This document shows positions 1 to 7,462 of a stretch of 20,594 nt of DNA, piece by piece. The DNA comes from Syntrophobacteria bacterium (GTDB taxonomy: Bacteria > Desulfobacterota > DSWW01), in NCBI GenBank assembly GCA_030145435.1, contig JAQYVQ010000639.1, positions 1 to 20,594 of the forward strand, in the 5' to 3' direction. The notes below the pieces were generated by a model. That model was not told where the DNA came from and searched no databases. It saw only the letters and a program-made list of their open reading frames with translations. Position 1 is the first letter of the stretch, and the number at the start of each line of letters is the position of its first letter. The translations under genes and the position numbers were made by a program.

Positions 1-712
1 CCGGGGTGCCATCTTGGAGCGGGGCGATGACGCCGTGGGTGTGCCAGGGGTCGCCCTTTTCGTCCGAATTGAGGTCGTAGAGTGTGATGCAGTCGTCGAA
101 GTTCACCGGCGCCCACAGCCAGTAGAACTGGAGCAATAGAGCCTGTTGTGCGGAGTCGTCGGCCTTTCCGATCGGCCGCAGGCCCCAGGATCGGTCCCGG
201 GTTCCCAGACAGGCCTCGGGCGTGACCTTGATCCGGTCGCCCTTGACCTCGATGGTTCCGTGATAGCTGCCGTTCTGGGTGAGGCGCGTGTAGTCCATCA
301 GCAGGCCGGGCCCGAGCTCGCGCGTGAACCGGGGCTCCTCCAGGGCCACCGCTCGAGCGGTGAAGGTCAGGTCAGCCTTGATTCCGCTCTCCTTGTCGTC
401 CACGAGGATCCGCAACGACCGGAGCGGCTCGAGGACCTCGATGGAGATCGGGCCTACATGGATGTCCATCCGTTCCCCGCCCAGGTGTCTCGAGGCCCTC
501 AGATTGTGCTGGACGCCGTCGTGGATCACGCAGAACGATGCGTCTATGACGTTCCGGTTCGGGTAGACGCCCAGGGCAAGGGCGAAGAACTGCCGGCCTT
601 CCCTTGCGTAGCCGTTGAAAAAATAGCGATCGTAGAAATTCTTGTCTGTTCCGGGCTTGGCGATCGGATCGGGTCGCTGGTGGATTGGAAAATCATCTGC
701 CTTCGTCAACAT
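1..712 (-). CDS. CrtC/AttH-like (lipocalin-type) protein of unknown function, partial at left edge
   Basis: An open frame of 237 codons begins at an ATG (complement of 710-712) and stays open to the window edge, so the C-terminus is missing. GGAGG lies 6 nt upstream of the ATG, which decides the start. The protein has no signal peptide. The visible part is rich in beta-strand-like segments and carries the run GTRDRSWGLRPIG near residue 200, with many charged and aromatic residues. This resembles the two-domain lipocalin-like proteins related to hydroxyneurosporene hydratase (CrtC) and AttH, many of which are annotated only as DUFs (DUF7064/7065 type). That assignment is by recognition and no reaction can be named. 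The gene starts 11 nt after the stop of the TraB-family gene on the same strand, so the two are probably co-transcribed. Confidence 0.72.
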   Translation of the reverse strand, partial: MLTKADDFPIHQRPDPIAKPGTDKNFYDRYFFNGYAREGRQFFALALGVYPNRNVIDASFCVIHDGVQHNLRASRHLGGERMDIHVGPISIEVLEPLRSLRILVDDKESGIKADLTFTARAVALEEPRFTRELGPGLLMDYTRLTQNGSYHGTIEVKGDRIKVTPEACLGTRDRSWGLRPIGKADDSAQQALLLQFYWLWAPVNFDDCITLYDLNSDEKGDPWHTHGVIAPLQDGTP

Positions 713-723
713 TTTCAATCCTC

Positions 724-1878
724 CTACGAGTCGAAGATGATTTTGGTCAGAATAGGCATGGCCAAGTACGCCCCGACCGAGCTCCCGAGGTTGGCAAACA
801 CGACGACCAGCAGGATTCGAGTGACCGAATTCCTCCAGAAGCCTCTGACACTGAGGATGTCTTCTTGGAGTCGCTCGAAATCCGCAACCTTGGGTCTCCT
901 CAAGTACGCCTCGCTCAGCCCTGCGAACCAACCGGCCGCGAGGGTCGGGTTCATCGAGGTAATAGGCGATGCACAGGCCGCGACGATTACCGAGATTGGG
1001 TGTCCAAGGGCGAGCGCGGTCCCGAGGGCGGCGAATACGGCGTTGCTTATGAACCACCACTTCACCATCTCAACGCCCCTGTCCGTCCCCCCGAAATAGA
1101 ACCCGCCTGCCACCAGGGCGAAGATCACAAGGGGAACGAGCCATTTCCAGAGTGCCCTCTTCTTCTCCGGCACGTATTCGAGGGGGGAGACGTCGTCGAT
1201 CGGGTCCTTGAGTTGCTCCATCAGGCCCTGGAGGTGACCCGCGCCGACCACGGCAAGAATCCTGCTCCCCTCGAGGTCTGAGATCTTCTTGCCCATGTAC
1301 GCATCCCGCTCGTCGAGGAACACCTTTTTCACGGTCGGAGCCCTCTTTCCGATTTCATCCACAGCGGCCGTGAGAACGTCCTTCTCCTTGAGTTTTTCGA
1401 TCGTATCCTCGTCCAGATCCTCCGTCTCGAAGATGGCGGTGATCGACGAGGCGATCAACATGAAGCGCTCTTTGAAGGAGAGCATTCGCCACGTTCGCTG
1501 GAGGGTGATCTGGACGGGTCTGTCAATCAGGGCCACCGGGATGCCCGCGGCCTCGGCCACCACGATGGCCTCGTGCATCTCCTGGCCGGGCCGGACGCCG
1601 AGCTTTTCGCCAATGCGTTTCTGAAAGGCCGCCAGGACGAGGTTCGCGAAGAGGAAGGAGGCCTTCTTTTCCCGGATGATCCCTACAATATCGGTGTCCT
1701 GCCAGCTCTTGGGGTTCCTGAGCACATCGTACCTTCGCTTGCACAGCTCCACGGCCACCACATCCGGGTTCGTGGCCTGTATCGACTCCCGTACCTCTTG
1801 GACCGAGTCCCTGGAAACGTGTGCGGTTCCTACCAGAATGATCTCTTTGGTGCCTATGCGAATGGTTTCGGTTGACAC
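724..1878 (-). CDS. TraB-family integral membrane protein (pheromone-shutdown type)
   Basis: The 384-residue product matches the TraB/PrgY family of membrane proteins, which includes the enterococcal pheromone-shutdown protein; the biochemical role in most bacteria is unknown and a metalloprotease-like activity has been proposed. Family motifs visible are GTAH (residues 17-20), a V-E-L-x-x-x-R segment (E44, R48) and GAGH (212-215). The C-terminal part holds several hydrophobic segments, beginning with one after a KKRALWKW motif, giving about four membrane spans. I chose the GTG at 1876-1878 because AGGAAAGGA lies just upstream and family similarity begins only five residues later. The frame extends further upstream to 2295, but that extension is Arg/Gln-rich, unlike the family, and crosses an intergenic repeat. 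Length agrees with bacterial and archaeal relatives of about 390 residues. It is followed closely by the CrtC/AttH-like gene. Confidence 0.88.
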   Translation of the reverse strand: MSTETIRIGTKEIILVGTAHVSRDSVQEVRESIQATNPDVVAVELCKRRYDVLRNPKSWQDTDIVGIIREKKASFLFANLVLAAFQKRIGEKLGVRPGQEMHEAIVVAEAAGIPVALIDRPVQITLQRTWRMLSFKERFMLIASSITAIFETEDLDEDTIEKLKEKDVLTAAVDEIGKRAPTVKKVFLDERDAYMGKKISDLEGSRILAVVGAGHLQGLMEQLKDPIDDVSPLEYVPEKKRALWKWLVPLVIFALVAGGFYFGGTDRGVEMVKWWFISNAVFAALGTALALGHPISVIVAACASPITSMNPTLAAGWFAGLSEAYLRRPKVADFERLQEDILSVRGFWRNSVTRILLVVVFANLGSSVGAYLAMPILTKIIFDS

Positions 1879-2324
1879 AGCGTCCTTTCCTGGATCCAGA
1901 GGCCTCGCGTGATTCCTCTGCCTTCGTTGCGGGTCAGCGTGAGTACGCCCCTCGGTGTCGCCAAAGGTGGCTCTCTGGAGGGGTTTTCGATTCTTCCTCT
2001 TTTGCATCATACGGGATCCGTCCCCTTTTTGCATCGTCCTTACTTGTCTTGGACTTGACCCCTCTATCCTTTCGCCGTCTGAACCCTGAACCCTGGCCCC
2101 TGATCCCTGCTGTGCAATCTCTTGACGCACGCCGGAGACCGTGCCATTCTTCACAGAATCCTCGTCCCCGTGGCCCCTCTGCTTGCATGGGGGGTCGTGT
2201 TCTGGCGGCCCTGACAATGACGGCCTAGTATGGAGGAAGCCGGCCAGGGGTATTCTGCATCCAAGAGAGAAACGGGGAATGGCCCGGTCGGGCAAAATGT
2301 CTTTGGACGTGCTGGAGACCCTAC
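1879..2324. other. Divergent intergenic region, 446 nt
   Basis: This stretch separates the divergent TraB-family and ferritin-like genes. Frames on both strands are open in places, but their translations are low-complexity, rich in Arg, Pro and Gln, and match nothing I know. It contains a CCCTGA-type repeat (2079-2110, listed separately) and two copies of a TTTTGCATC-like string near 2003 and 2027. I could not find a convincing sigma70 promoter for either gene. Confidence 0.5.
2079..2110 (+). repeat. CCCTGA-type short intergenic repeat
   Basis: Four consecutive degenerate copies of a 7-8 nt unit (variants of CCCTGAA, CCCTGG, CCCCTGAT, CCCTGC) are visible. The last 14 bases, CCCCTGATCCCTGC at 2097-2110, recur exactly at 7265-7278, inside the palindromic element after the cytochrome c gene. 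Both copies are intergenic, so this is a dispersed genomic repeat family and not a coding feature. Its function is unknown. Confidence 0.6.
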
Positions 2325-2795
2325 ATGGCGAAGGAACCGCTGGAAACGATCGAACTGTTGGCCGAGAATGAAATGGTGATCAGCCGGATCTACAGGGTCT
2401 TCTCCGAGAGGTTTCCGGATTACCATGACTTCTGGGAAAAGATGGCAGAGGAAGAAATACAGCATGCCGACATGATTCGTTCTGTCGTTCCGGAAGTGAA
2501 GGAAGGAACCGTTCGATTCAAGGCACAGCGCTTCGATGAGACCTCGATCGGTATGTTCCGTGATTACCTGAAGGTCTCCCTGGCCCGTGCCGGGGAGCAG
2601 GACATCCCGCTCAAGGATGCCTTCGAGACCGCACTGGCCATCGAGCACGACCTGATCGAGAGGAGTTTCTTCGATTTGTTTGAAGCGGACACAGGGGAGT
2701 TGAACCTCGTCTTTGAGGGCCTGGCATCTTCCACACGAGAGCATCATCTCAGACTGGTGGAAGCCGTCGAGAACAGTAGGCAGTCTCCGGAGTAG
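2325..2795 (+). CDS. Ferritin-like (rubrerythrin-type four-helix) protein
   Basis: The 156-residue product is almost entirely helical and has the layout of the ferritin-like/rubrerythrin superfamily, whose members bind a diiron centre and act in peroxide detoxification or iron handling. Candidate metal ligands are E14 or E16 in helix A, E44 and H47 in a typical AEEEIQH motif, E107 in helix C (AIEHDLIE), and H140/H141 near the C-terminus (TREHHLRL). In that last motif the Glu expected three residues before the His is Thr137 or Arg138, so the second ExxH looks altered. No rubredoxin domain is present and the protein is cytoplasmic. The ATG is preceded by GGAG about 8 nt upstream. The gene leads a cluster with a thioredoxin-fold lipoprotein and a peroxiredoxin, which supports a role in oxidative stress. 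Confidence 0.85.
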   Translation: MAKEPLETIELLAENEMVISRIYRVFSERFPDYHDFWEKMAEEEIQHADMIRSVVPEVKEGTVRFKAQRFDETSIGMFRDYLKVSLARAGEQDIPLKDAFETALAIEHDLIERSFFDLFEADTGELNLVFEGLASSTREHHLRLVEAVENSRQSPE

Positions 2796-2853
2796 GGTCG
2801 CTCCAGGCCGGGTGCGTCCCGGAATCCAACGAGTGAAAACCAGAGGTGCAGAA

Positions 2854-3474
2854 ATGAAGAGGACCATGGGACCACGGGTTTACCGGGGGGGCTCCATGAT
2901 ACTCCTTTCGATCCTGCTCGCCGGATGTGCGGGGACGGTGCCGCAGACCGCCGAACCACCCCGGATGGAGGCGCCCAAGGCAATCGAATCTCTCGACATA
3001 CCCCTGCCGGGGCCGTCCTCAGGGGCGGACGCAGCCTATCTGGGCCTGGAAGAATCGACGGACGGCTTCCGCATGGACCAGATCAAGGCCGGGGTGCTTG
3101 TGGTCGAGGTGTTCGACATGTACTGCAGGTTCTGTCAGGGCATGGCGCCGAAGGTGGACGAAGTCTACGAACTCAACCTGCGTTCAGGCTTCGCGAGCGA
3201 GGTGAAGATGATCGGTATCGGGCGAATGAATACGGCCCTGGAGGTTGCTACGTTCAAGGAGAAGTACAAGGTGCAGTTTCCCCTGTTTCCCGACAATGAC
3301 CTTTCGATCACCCGGGCTTTGCGAGCACAGGACGAGGGCACGCCTCATTTCATCGTGATCAAGATGGCCCCGGGGGACCAGATGCAGGTCGTTCACACGT
3401 TCACGGGGGCGTTCGAAGACCCGAAAGTCTTCTACGGAGTCATCCTCGAGCGTTCCGGTCTGAGAAAGGAGTGA
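2854..3474 (+). CDS. Thioredoxin-fold lipoprotein with CxxC motif
   Basis: The 206-residue product begins with a short basic N-terminus, a hydrophobic segment and the lipobox LAGC, so Cys25 should be lipidated and the protein anchored in the cell envelope. After a Pro-rich linker (about 28-60), the segment GVLVVEVFDMYCRFC places a thioredoxin-type active site at C91-x-x-C94. A later TPHF (cis-Pro type) motif completes the fold. It is probably a thiol reductant or disulfide exchanger outside the cytoplasm. I chose the ATG at 2854, preceded by AGAGGTG, because it gives a normal lipoprotein signal; a longer frame from 2713 overlaps the upstream gene and adds 47 unlikely residues. The stop is 4 nt before the GTG of the peroxiredoxin, which suggests a functional pair in which this protein may reduce the peroxiredoxin. 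Confidence 0.83.
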   Translation: MKRTMGPRVYRGGSMILLSILLAGCAGTVPQTAEPPRMEAPKAIESLDIPLPGPSSGADAAYLGLEESTDGFRMDQIKAGVLVVEVFDMYCRFCQGMAPKVDEVYELNLRSGFASEVKMIGIGRMNTALEVATFKEKYKVQFPLFPDNDLSITRALRAQDEGTPHFIVIKMAPGDQMQVVHTFTGAFEDPKVFYGVILERSGLRKE

Positions 3475-3478
3475 AGCC

Positions 3479-4078
3479 GTGAGAAGACTCTTGGCGGTGT
3501 CCCTGGTTCTGATGGCAGGCCTTTTTTCGGTGTGGATCTGTGGAGCCCAGGGGGAAGGGCTTCAGGACAACATCTACCAGGTGGGAAAGCTGAAGCCGGT
3601 TGACAGCCGGCTCAAGGTCGAAGTGGGTCAGTCGGCTCCCGATTTCTCCCTGCCCTCCCTGAAGGGCGAGGAGGTTCAACTGAGCCAGTACCGTGGGAAG
3701 AAGAACGTGGTCCTCTCGTTCGTGCCCGCCGCCTGGACTCCCGTGTGCTCGGACCAGTGGCCGGGCTACAACATCGCGAGGGCAATGATCGAGAAGTACG
3801 ATGCCGTTCTTCTGGGGATCACCGTGGACAACCTGCCCACCCTGTACGCCTGGACAAAGCAGATGGGAGGTCTCTGGTTCCCGGTCCTCTCGGATTTCTG
3901 GCCTCACGGTTCGATTGCTGAACGATACGGGATTCTCCGGTCGGAGGGCGTTTCCGAACGGGCCTTGTTCGTCATCGACAAGCAAGGGATCATACGGTAC
4001 ATCGATGTGCACGATATCAACACGAGGCCGGACCTGGACGCGCTGATCGGCGCACTGGCAGATCTGTCAAAGCCCTGA
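3479..4078 (+). CDS. Exported peroxiredoxin (AhpC/TSA family)
   Basis: The 199-residue product has an N-terminal hydrophobic signal sequence (about residues 1-22) and then a complete peroxiredoxin domain. The segment VGQSAPDFSLPSLKG starts the fold, and the peroxidatic Cys90 lies in PAAWTPVC, a variant of the family's PxxxT/SxxC. No other cysteine follows it in the mature part, so it looks like a 1-Cys enzyme that relies on an external reductant. Peroxiredoxins reduce H2O2 and organic or peroxynitrite peroxides. The start is a GTG 4 nt after the previous stop, with AAAGGAG about 8 nt upstream inside the preceding gene, so translation is probably coupled to the thioredoxin-fold lipoprotein, a plausible electron donor in the periplasm. 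Cys21 is in the signal segment, but a lipobox there is not clear. Confidence 0.88.
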   Translation: MRRLLAVSLVLMAGLFSVWICGAQGEGLQDNIYQVGKLKPVDSRLKVEVGQSAPDFSLPSLKGEEVQLSQYRGKKNVVLSFVPAAWTPVCSDQWPGYNIARAMIEKYDAVLLGITVDNLPTLYAWTKQMGGLWFPVLSDFWPHGSIAERYGILRSEGVSERALFVIDKQGIIRYIDVHDINTRPDLDALIGALADLSKP

Positions 4079-4095
4079 AGGCGTCGCTCTGCGAA

Positions 4096-5391
4096 TCATT
4101 CGGCCTCTAGCTCGACCCTCTCGACCAGCGCGAGATCCTGGTTGTAGAACTTGCTCCCCATGTAGAAGAAGACGGCCGCCATCATCCCGAAGGCCGGGAC
4201 GATGAGCATGGCCTTGGAGAGGCCGATGCGGTCGCTTATCGCCCCCACGAGCCACGGCGACCAGATGTCTCCGCACATGTGCTGCACGATGACGCACAGG
4301 GCATAGCTGAAGGCCCGCAGGCCCGGGTGAACCAGGTCCTGTGTGACGGAAGCGGCAGGCGCTATAAAGAGGGTGGCAAGGGTTCCGTAGCCGATCATGA
4401 TGTATAGCTGCGCCCCTTTTCCGGGGTTGAGCAGGGCCACGAGGAGGACCGCCGCTGCGGCCAGTGAAGTCAGTGCCGGAAAGATCATTCTTGCCTCGGG
4501 TTTCCTCCGGCGCCAGGCGTCGGAGAGGAATCCTCCCAGGGGGGCACCGACGAAAACAAGCGCGAAGATGGGCATGGTGTACGTCCCTCCTTCACCCGGT
4601 TTGGCCAGTCCGGTGCGCTCGAAGTAGGAAGGGAGCCAGGTCATCAGGGCGGTCGTGACCGCCACGTTCATCGCGAATCCGAGGTAGGTGAGGACCAGGG
4701 AAGGTCTGCGGCAGAGCTGAAGGGCTTTCGCGACGAATCCTCGAAGGTCTTTGACGCCTTCTTCCGAGGATTCCGCACGCACGGTCTTGTAGTCAGGCAG
4801 GAACCAGGCGGCCAGAGCGAGAAGCATCCCGGGGAAGGCCACCAGCCCGAAAGCGTTTTGCCAGCCCCAGTGTTTGGCAATCTGCCCACCCGCGAAGAGC
4901 CCCACGCCCACGCCCAGCGGGATCGAGGCGTTCCACATTCCGAGCGCTTTGGCCCTCTTGTCCTCGGGGTAGGCTGCGGAGAGCATGGCCGCCCCGCCCG
5001 GTGCGTAACCCGATTCACCGATCCCGATGAATGCCCGTGCTACGAGAAGCTGGGTGTAGTTCTTCGTGAAGGCGCACGCGAGCGTCGCCAGGCTCCAGAG
5101 GAAGACCATCACGGAGACCATCTTTCGCCGGCTCCATCGGTCGATGAGGATCGAAGCGGGTACGGTGAAGACCGTGATGAACAGGAGCACGACGCTCATC
5201 AGGGTGCCTGCTTGTGCGTCGGTGATGTGCCAGTCCCGCTTTATGTAGTCGATCATGCTCGCGACGACGTACCGGTCGATATAGTCCGACATGTAGATCA
5301 GGAAGAGCACGATCAGGATTGCGTGGGAACGCATGCCGGTGCCTGCGTACGTTCCCGCACCCGGGATTGCAGCGGCTGGCGACTGTTTCAT
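4096..5391 (-). CDS. MFS transporter (Spinster/ACS-like)
   Basis: The 431-residue product has about twelve hydrophobic segments and the major facilitator signature after the second span (LIDRWSRRK, a motif A variant). The N-terminal YMSDYIDRYVVASM, and a GIGESGYAPGG stretch in TM4-TM5, resemble the spinster-type and anion:cation symporter subgroups. The substrate cannot be told from sequence; organic anions or lipids are typical. A cytosolic loop (RAESSEEGVKDLRG) separates the two six-helix halves. I placed the start at the ATG at 5389-5391; an in-frame TTG 51 nt upstream would add a basic, unlikely leader. The gene ends 17 nt from the oppositely oriented peroxiredoxin gene and has no obvious operon partner on its strand. 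Confidence 0.87.
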   Translation of the reverse strand: MKQSPAAAIPGAGTYAGTGMRSHAILIVLFLIYMSDYIDRYVVASMIDYIKRDWHITDAQAGTLMSVVLLFITVFTVPASILIDRWSRRKMVSVMVFLWSLATLACAFTKNYTQLLVARAFIGIGESGYAPGGAAMLSAAYPEDKRAKALGMWNASIPLGVGVGLFAGGQIAKHWGWQNAFGLVAFPGMLLALAAWFLPDYKTVRAESSEEGVKDLRGFVAKALQLCRRPSLVLTYLGFAMNVAVTTALMTWLPSYFERTGLAKPGEGGTYTMPIFALVFVGAPLGGFLSDAWRRRKPEARMIFPALTSLAAAAVLLVALLNPGKGAQLYIMIGYGTLATLFIAPAASVTQDLVHPGLRAFSYALCVIVQHMCGDIWSPWLVGAISDRIGLSKAMLIVPAFGMMAAVFFYMGSKFYNQDLALVERVELEAE

Positions 5392-5471
5392 GAGGGGGGC
5401 CCTTCGAAGATTAAGGGTTCCTTTGAAAAAGGTCTTCTCCAATACCTTTGTGAGAAGGGGGAACTCCCCTG

Positions 5472-5500
5472 CTTATACCAGCACGGGAATGCTTTTGAAA
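5472..5500 (-). promoter_or_regulatory. Possible sigma70 promoter for the MFS gene
   Basis: Reading the minus strand, TTTCAA (5500-5495) and TATAAG (5477-5472) are separated by 17 nt, about 80 nt upstream of the MFS start. The -10 is good and the -35 is weak. Confidence 0.3.
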
Positions 5501-5519
5501 GGCCCAATTGAGAATCGCG

Positions 5520-5549
5520 TTGCAATCCGAGGTCCTTTTTCCGTATACT
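5520..5549 (+). promoter_or_regulatory. Possible sigma70 promoter for the bactofilin operon
   Basis: TTGCAA (5520-5525) and TATACT (5544-5549) are separated by 18 nt. They lie in the divergent gap about 157 nt before the bactofilin start. Both hexamers match the consensus at 5 of 6 (-10) and 5 of 6 (-35) positions. The long leader contains no recognisable riboswitch. Confidence 0.45.
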
Positions 5550-5706
5550 ATGGGGCCTCGACGCCCTCGAACCATCACTGCATTTCGGAATCGTGCCAGC
5601 AAGCGCCCGACGGCTGCCCGAGGGCAGCGAGCCCTGTGCCTGGGTCCTCATGGAACCAGCCTTCTGGAGATAGGCGGCCTTCACCCTTTCTGAAGAAGGA
5701 GATGGT

Positions 5707-6231
5707 ATGTTGAAGAAACGAAAGGATACGGAAGACGGCAATGCCTCGGGCTCTTCTTTTGCCGAGAACAGCTACGCGCCCGGCTCCAAATCTGGCTCCG
5801 CGGACGAGAAGACCATCATCGGCGAACAGATCTCCATCGAGGGCACAATTTGCGGCAAGGAGAACCTGCTCATCGAGGGCTCCATGAAGGGCAAGATCGA
5901 GCTGGAGGAGCACCAGGTCATCGTGGGCTCCAAGGGCAAGGTCGAGGCGGAAATCCACGCCAAGGACGTGACCATCAGCGGCCGGATGACCGGAAACATC
6001 CAGGCCCTGGGCAAGGTGGAAATCACGAGGGCGGCCGAGTTCAATGGAGAGGTCAAGGCCCGGAGGATTTCGGTCGAGGACGGTGCATACATCAAGGCGG
6101 TGATCGAGCTCGACCGTGACGACCAGAAGAAGCCCTCCTCGGTGGGCAAGCCGGATCTACAGGTGGCTTCCTCCGGGTCGAACCAGGAGCCGATCGCCCT
6201 GTCCGGCGGCGGAGCCGATAAAGGGAAATGA
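5707..6231 (+). CDS. Bactofilin (polymer-forming cytoskeletal protein)
   Basis: The 174-residue protein has a polar, unstructured N-tail (about 1-35), a central beta-helix domain (about 36-135) and a disordered C-tail. The domain shows the typical repeating pattern: ISIEGTICGKENLLIEGSMKG, then IVGSKGKVEAEIHAKDVTISG, then GKVEITRAAEFNGEVKARRISVEDGAYI. Bactofilins self-assemble without nucleotide into filaments that scaffold cell-shape, stalk, chromosome-segregation or wall enzymes. The ATG has AAGGAGATGGT-type Shine-Dalgarno sequence directly upstream. The stop is 3 nt before the TTG start of the methyltransferase-like gene, so the two are likely co-translated. Confidence 0.93.
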   Translation: MLKKRKDTEDGNASGSSFAENSYAPGSKSGSADEKTIIGEQISIEGTICGKENLLIEGSMKGKIELEEHQVIVGSKGKVEAEIHAKDVTISGRMTGNIQALGKVEITRAAEFNGEVKARRISVEDGAYIKAVIELDRDDQKKPSSVGKPDLQVASSGSNQEPIALSGGGADKGK

Positions 6232-6234
6232 CCC

Positions 6235-6843
6235 TTGCCGAGGCATGCTGAGCCCCTACGGAGTCCTTTTCACCGAGACCCTCCGGATGCGAAGGCCTAC
6301 ACCAGTCGGATTCTTCCCCTGTTTGTCGAGTATCTCGACGATCATCCCCAGGGGAAACTGCTCGACGTGGGGCCGGTTTGTGGAGAGAACATCCGGTTCT
6401 TCGCTTCCCGAGTGGCGAAGCTCTATGTGTGCGACTTGTTCCAGCGGCTTTGCCAGGAGACGAGGCAAGGTCGGTCTGCCAGCCATATCTGGCGTGACCT
6501 GAACTACCCTGTCGGGTCGTTCGAGGCCGTCCAACTTTGGGACCTGGGAGATCACCTGGAAGACCGCGATTTTACCAGGCTCGTTGAGCTTTGTGTTCTG
6601 ATGTTGAAGCCGAAGGGAATGCTGATGTTGATTGCCATGGGAGAGCAGGCGGACAGCACATTCTCGAGCTCTCTGGCCATTGGAGAAGCCTTCCGGCTTC
6701 ATGTGCGGGCTCAGCCGGACCTGGATCTTCCGCGGCATCATCGCCACAACCGCGAATTGATCGCCATGCTGAGCCCATTCAAGCTCATTAAATCGTTCAT
6801 TTACCGGAGCGGACTCAGGGAATTCCTGTTTCAGCACCCCTGA
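6235..6843 (+). CDS. Class I SAM-dependent methyltransferase-like protein
   Basis: The 202-residue product has a Rossmann-type segment KLLDVGPVCGEN (41-52) matching methyltransferase motif I in a degenerate form, followed by an acidic residue D67 at the end of the next strand (LYVCDL). The stretch FEAVQLWDLGDHLEDRDFTRLVELCVLMLKPKG is the typical motif IV/post-motif region with a catalysing-loop-like D and a K-P-K-G turn. Substrate unknown. I chose the TTG at 6235: AAAGGGA sits about 8 nt before it and no in-frame ATG occurs until well inside the fold. A nearby ATG at 6245 is in another frame. It is tightly linked to the bactofilin gene. Because motif I lacks the usual GxGxG spacing, binding of SAM should be regarded as probable, not certain. 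Confidence 0.7.
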   Translation: MPRHAEPLRSPFHRDPPDAKAYTSRILPLFVEYLDDHPQGKLLDVGPVCGENIRFFASRVAKLYVCDLFQRLCQETRQGRSASHIWRDLNYPVGSFEAVQLWDLGDHLEDRDFTRLVELCVLMLKPKGMLMLIAMGEQADSTFSSSLAIGEAFRLHVRAQPDLDLPRHHRHNRELIAMLSPFKLIKSFIYRSGLREFLFQHP

Positions 6844-6878
6844 CGCGTCTTCCGCAACCACACAAGAGGAGAAGTGAT

Positions 6879-7199
6879 TTGACCAACAAACACCTGGTGC
6901 TGTTCTTCATGATGCTGTTTCCCTTCTGCCTATCCGCTGCGGCGGATGTAACGGCGGGCGCAAATGAAGGGGAGGCGACTTACAAGGCCCGGTGCAAGGT
7001 CTGTCACGGCGAGGACGGGGTCCCCAAGAGCTCCGCAAAGGGTTCGCCTGCCTTCAATGACCAGGCGTGGAAAGATGCGACCTCCGTGGAGGCGATCGAA
7101 AAGGTGGTCGCGGAGGGAAGAAAGAAAATGCCCTCCTTCCAGAACAAGCTTACACCCGAAGAAATCAAGGCCGTATCCGCCTACCTGAAAACCCTCTAG
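6879..7199 (+). CDS. Small exported class I cytochrome c
   Basis: The 106-residue product has a hydrophobic signal peptide (about 1-22) and one haem-attachment motif, C39-K-V-C42-H43. The likely distal haem ligand is Met84 in KKMPSF, followed by a C-terminal helix (LTPEEIKAVSAYLKTL), which is the standard layout of small monohaem cytochromes of the c6/c553 type. It should carry electrons in the periplasm, but its partners are not encoded here. The start is a TTG with AGAGGAG about 7 nt upstream; no ATG fits. It is followed by a palindromic repeat that could serve as its terminator. The gene lies 35 nt after the methyltransferase-like gene. Confidence 0.9.
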   Translation: MTNKHLVLFFMMLFPFCLSAAADVTAGANEGEATYKARCKVCHGEDGVPKSSAKGSPAFNDQAWKDATSVEAIEKVVAEGRKKMPSFQNKLTPEEIKAVSAYLKTL

Positions 7200-7220
7200 C
7201 CCCGCTGCTCCCCCGCAACC

Positions 7221-7278
7221 AGGGATCAGGGCTCGGGGACCAGGGGTCAGGGTCTGACCCCCGACCCCTGATCCCTGC
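7221..7278. repeat. Palindromic CCCTGA-type intergenic element
   Basis: Two 18-nt arms, AGGGATCAGGGCTCGGGG (7221-7238) and its near-complement CCCCGACCCCTGATCCCT (7259-7276), pair at 17 of 18 positions around a 20-nt loop that repeats the same sequence theme. The last 14 bases equal those at 2097-2110. It lies 21 nt after the cytochrome c stop and could form a stable hairpin. No T-run follows, so it is not a classic rho-independent terminator. Confidence 0.65.
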
Positions 7279-7462
7279 ATAAGAGTCCTGCCTGTTGGGG
7301 TCAACAGAAATCTATCCGAATCTGCAAACGATAGCCGTCTTCCTGCATCTAACATGGGAAGGAAGAAACGCACCTGTGTCGGCTTCTTGCCGCAAGAACA
7401 TCGACCCCCTCCGTCTGTTCAGGCCATGTGGGGGCGTTCAACCATTGGAGGTATTTTCGAAG

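Noticed and set aside
146..1099. 317-codon plus-strand frame at the left edge
   Set aside because: Lies opposite the CrtC/AttH-like and TraB-family genes, which have good starts and family motifs; its own translation is unlike any protein.
1879..2295. N-terminal extension of the TraB-family frame
   Set aside because: The extension is low complexity, crosses the CCCTGA repeat and precedes the proper GTG with its Shine-Dalgarno sequence.
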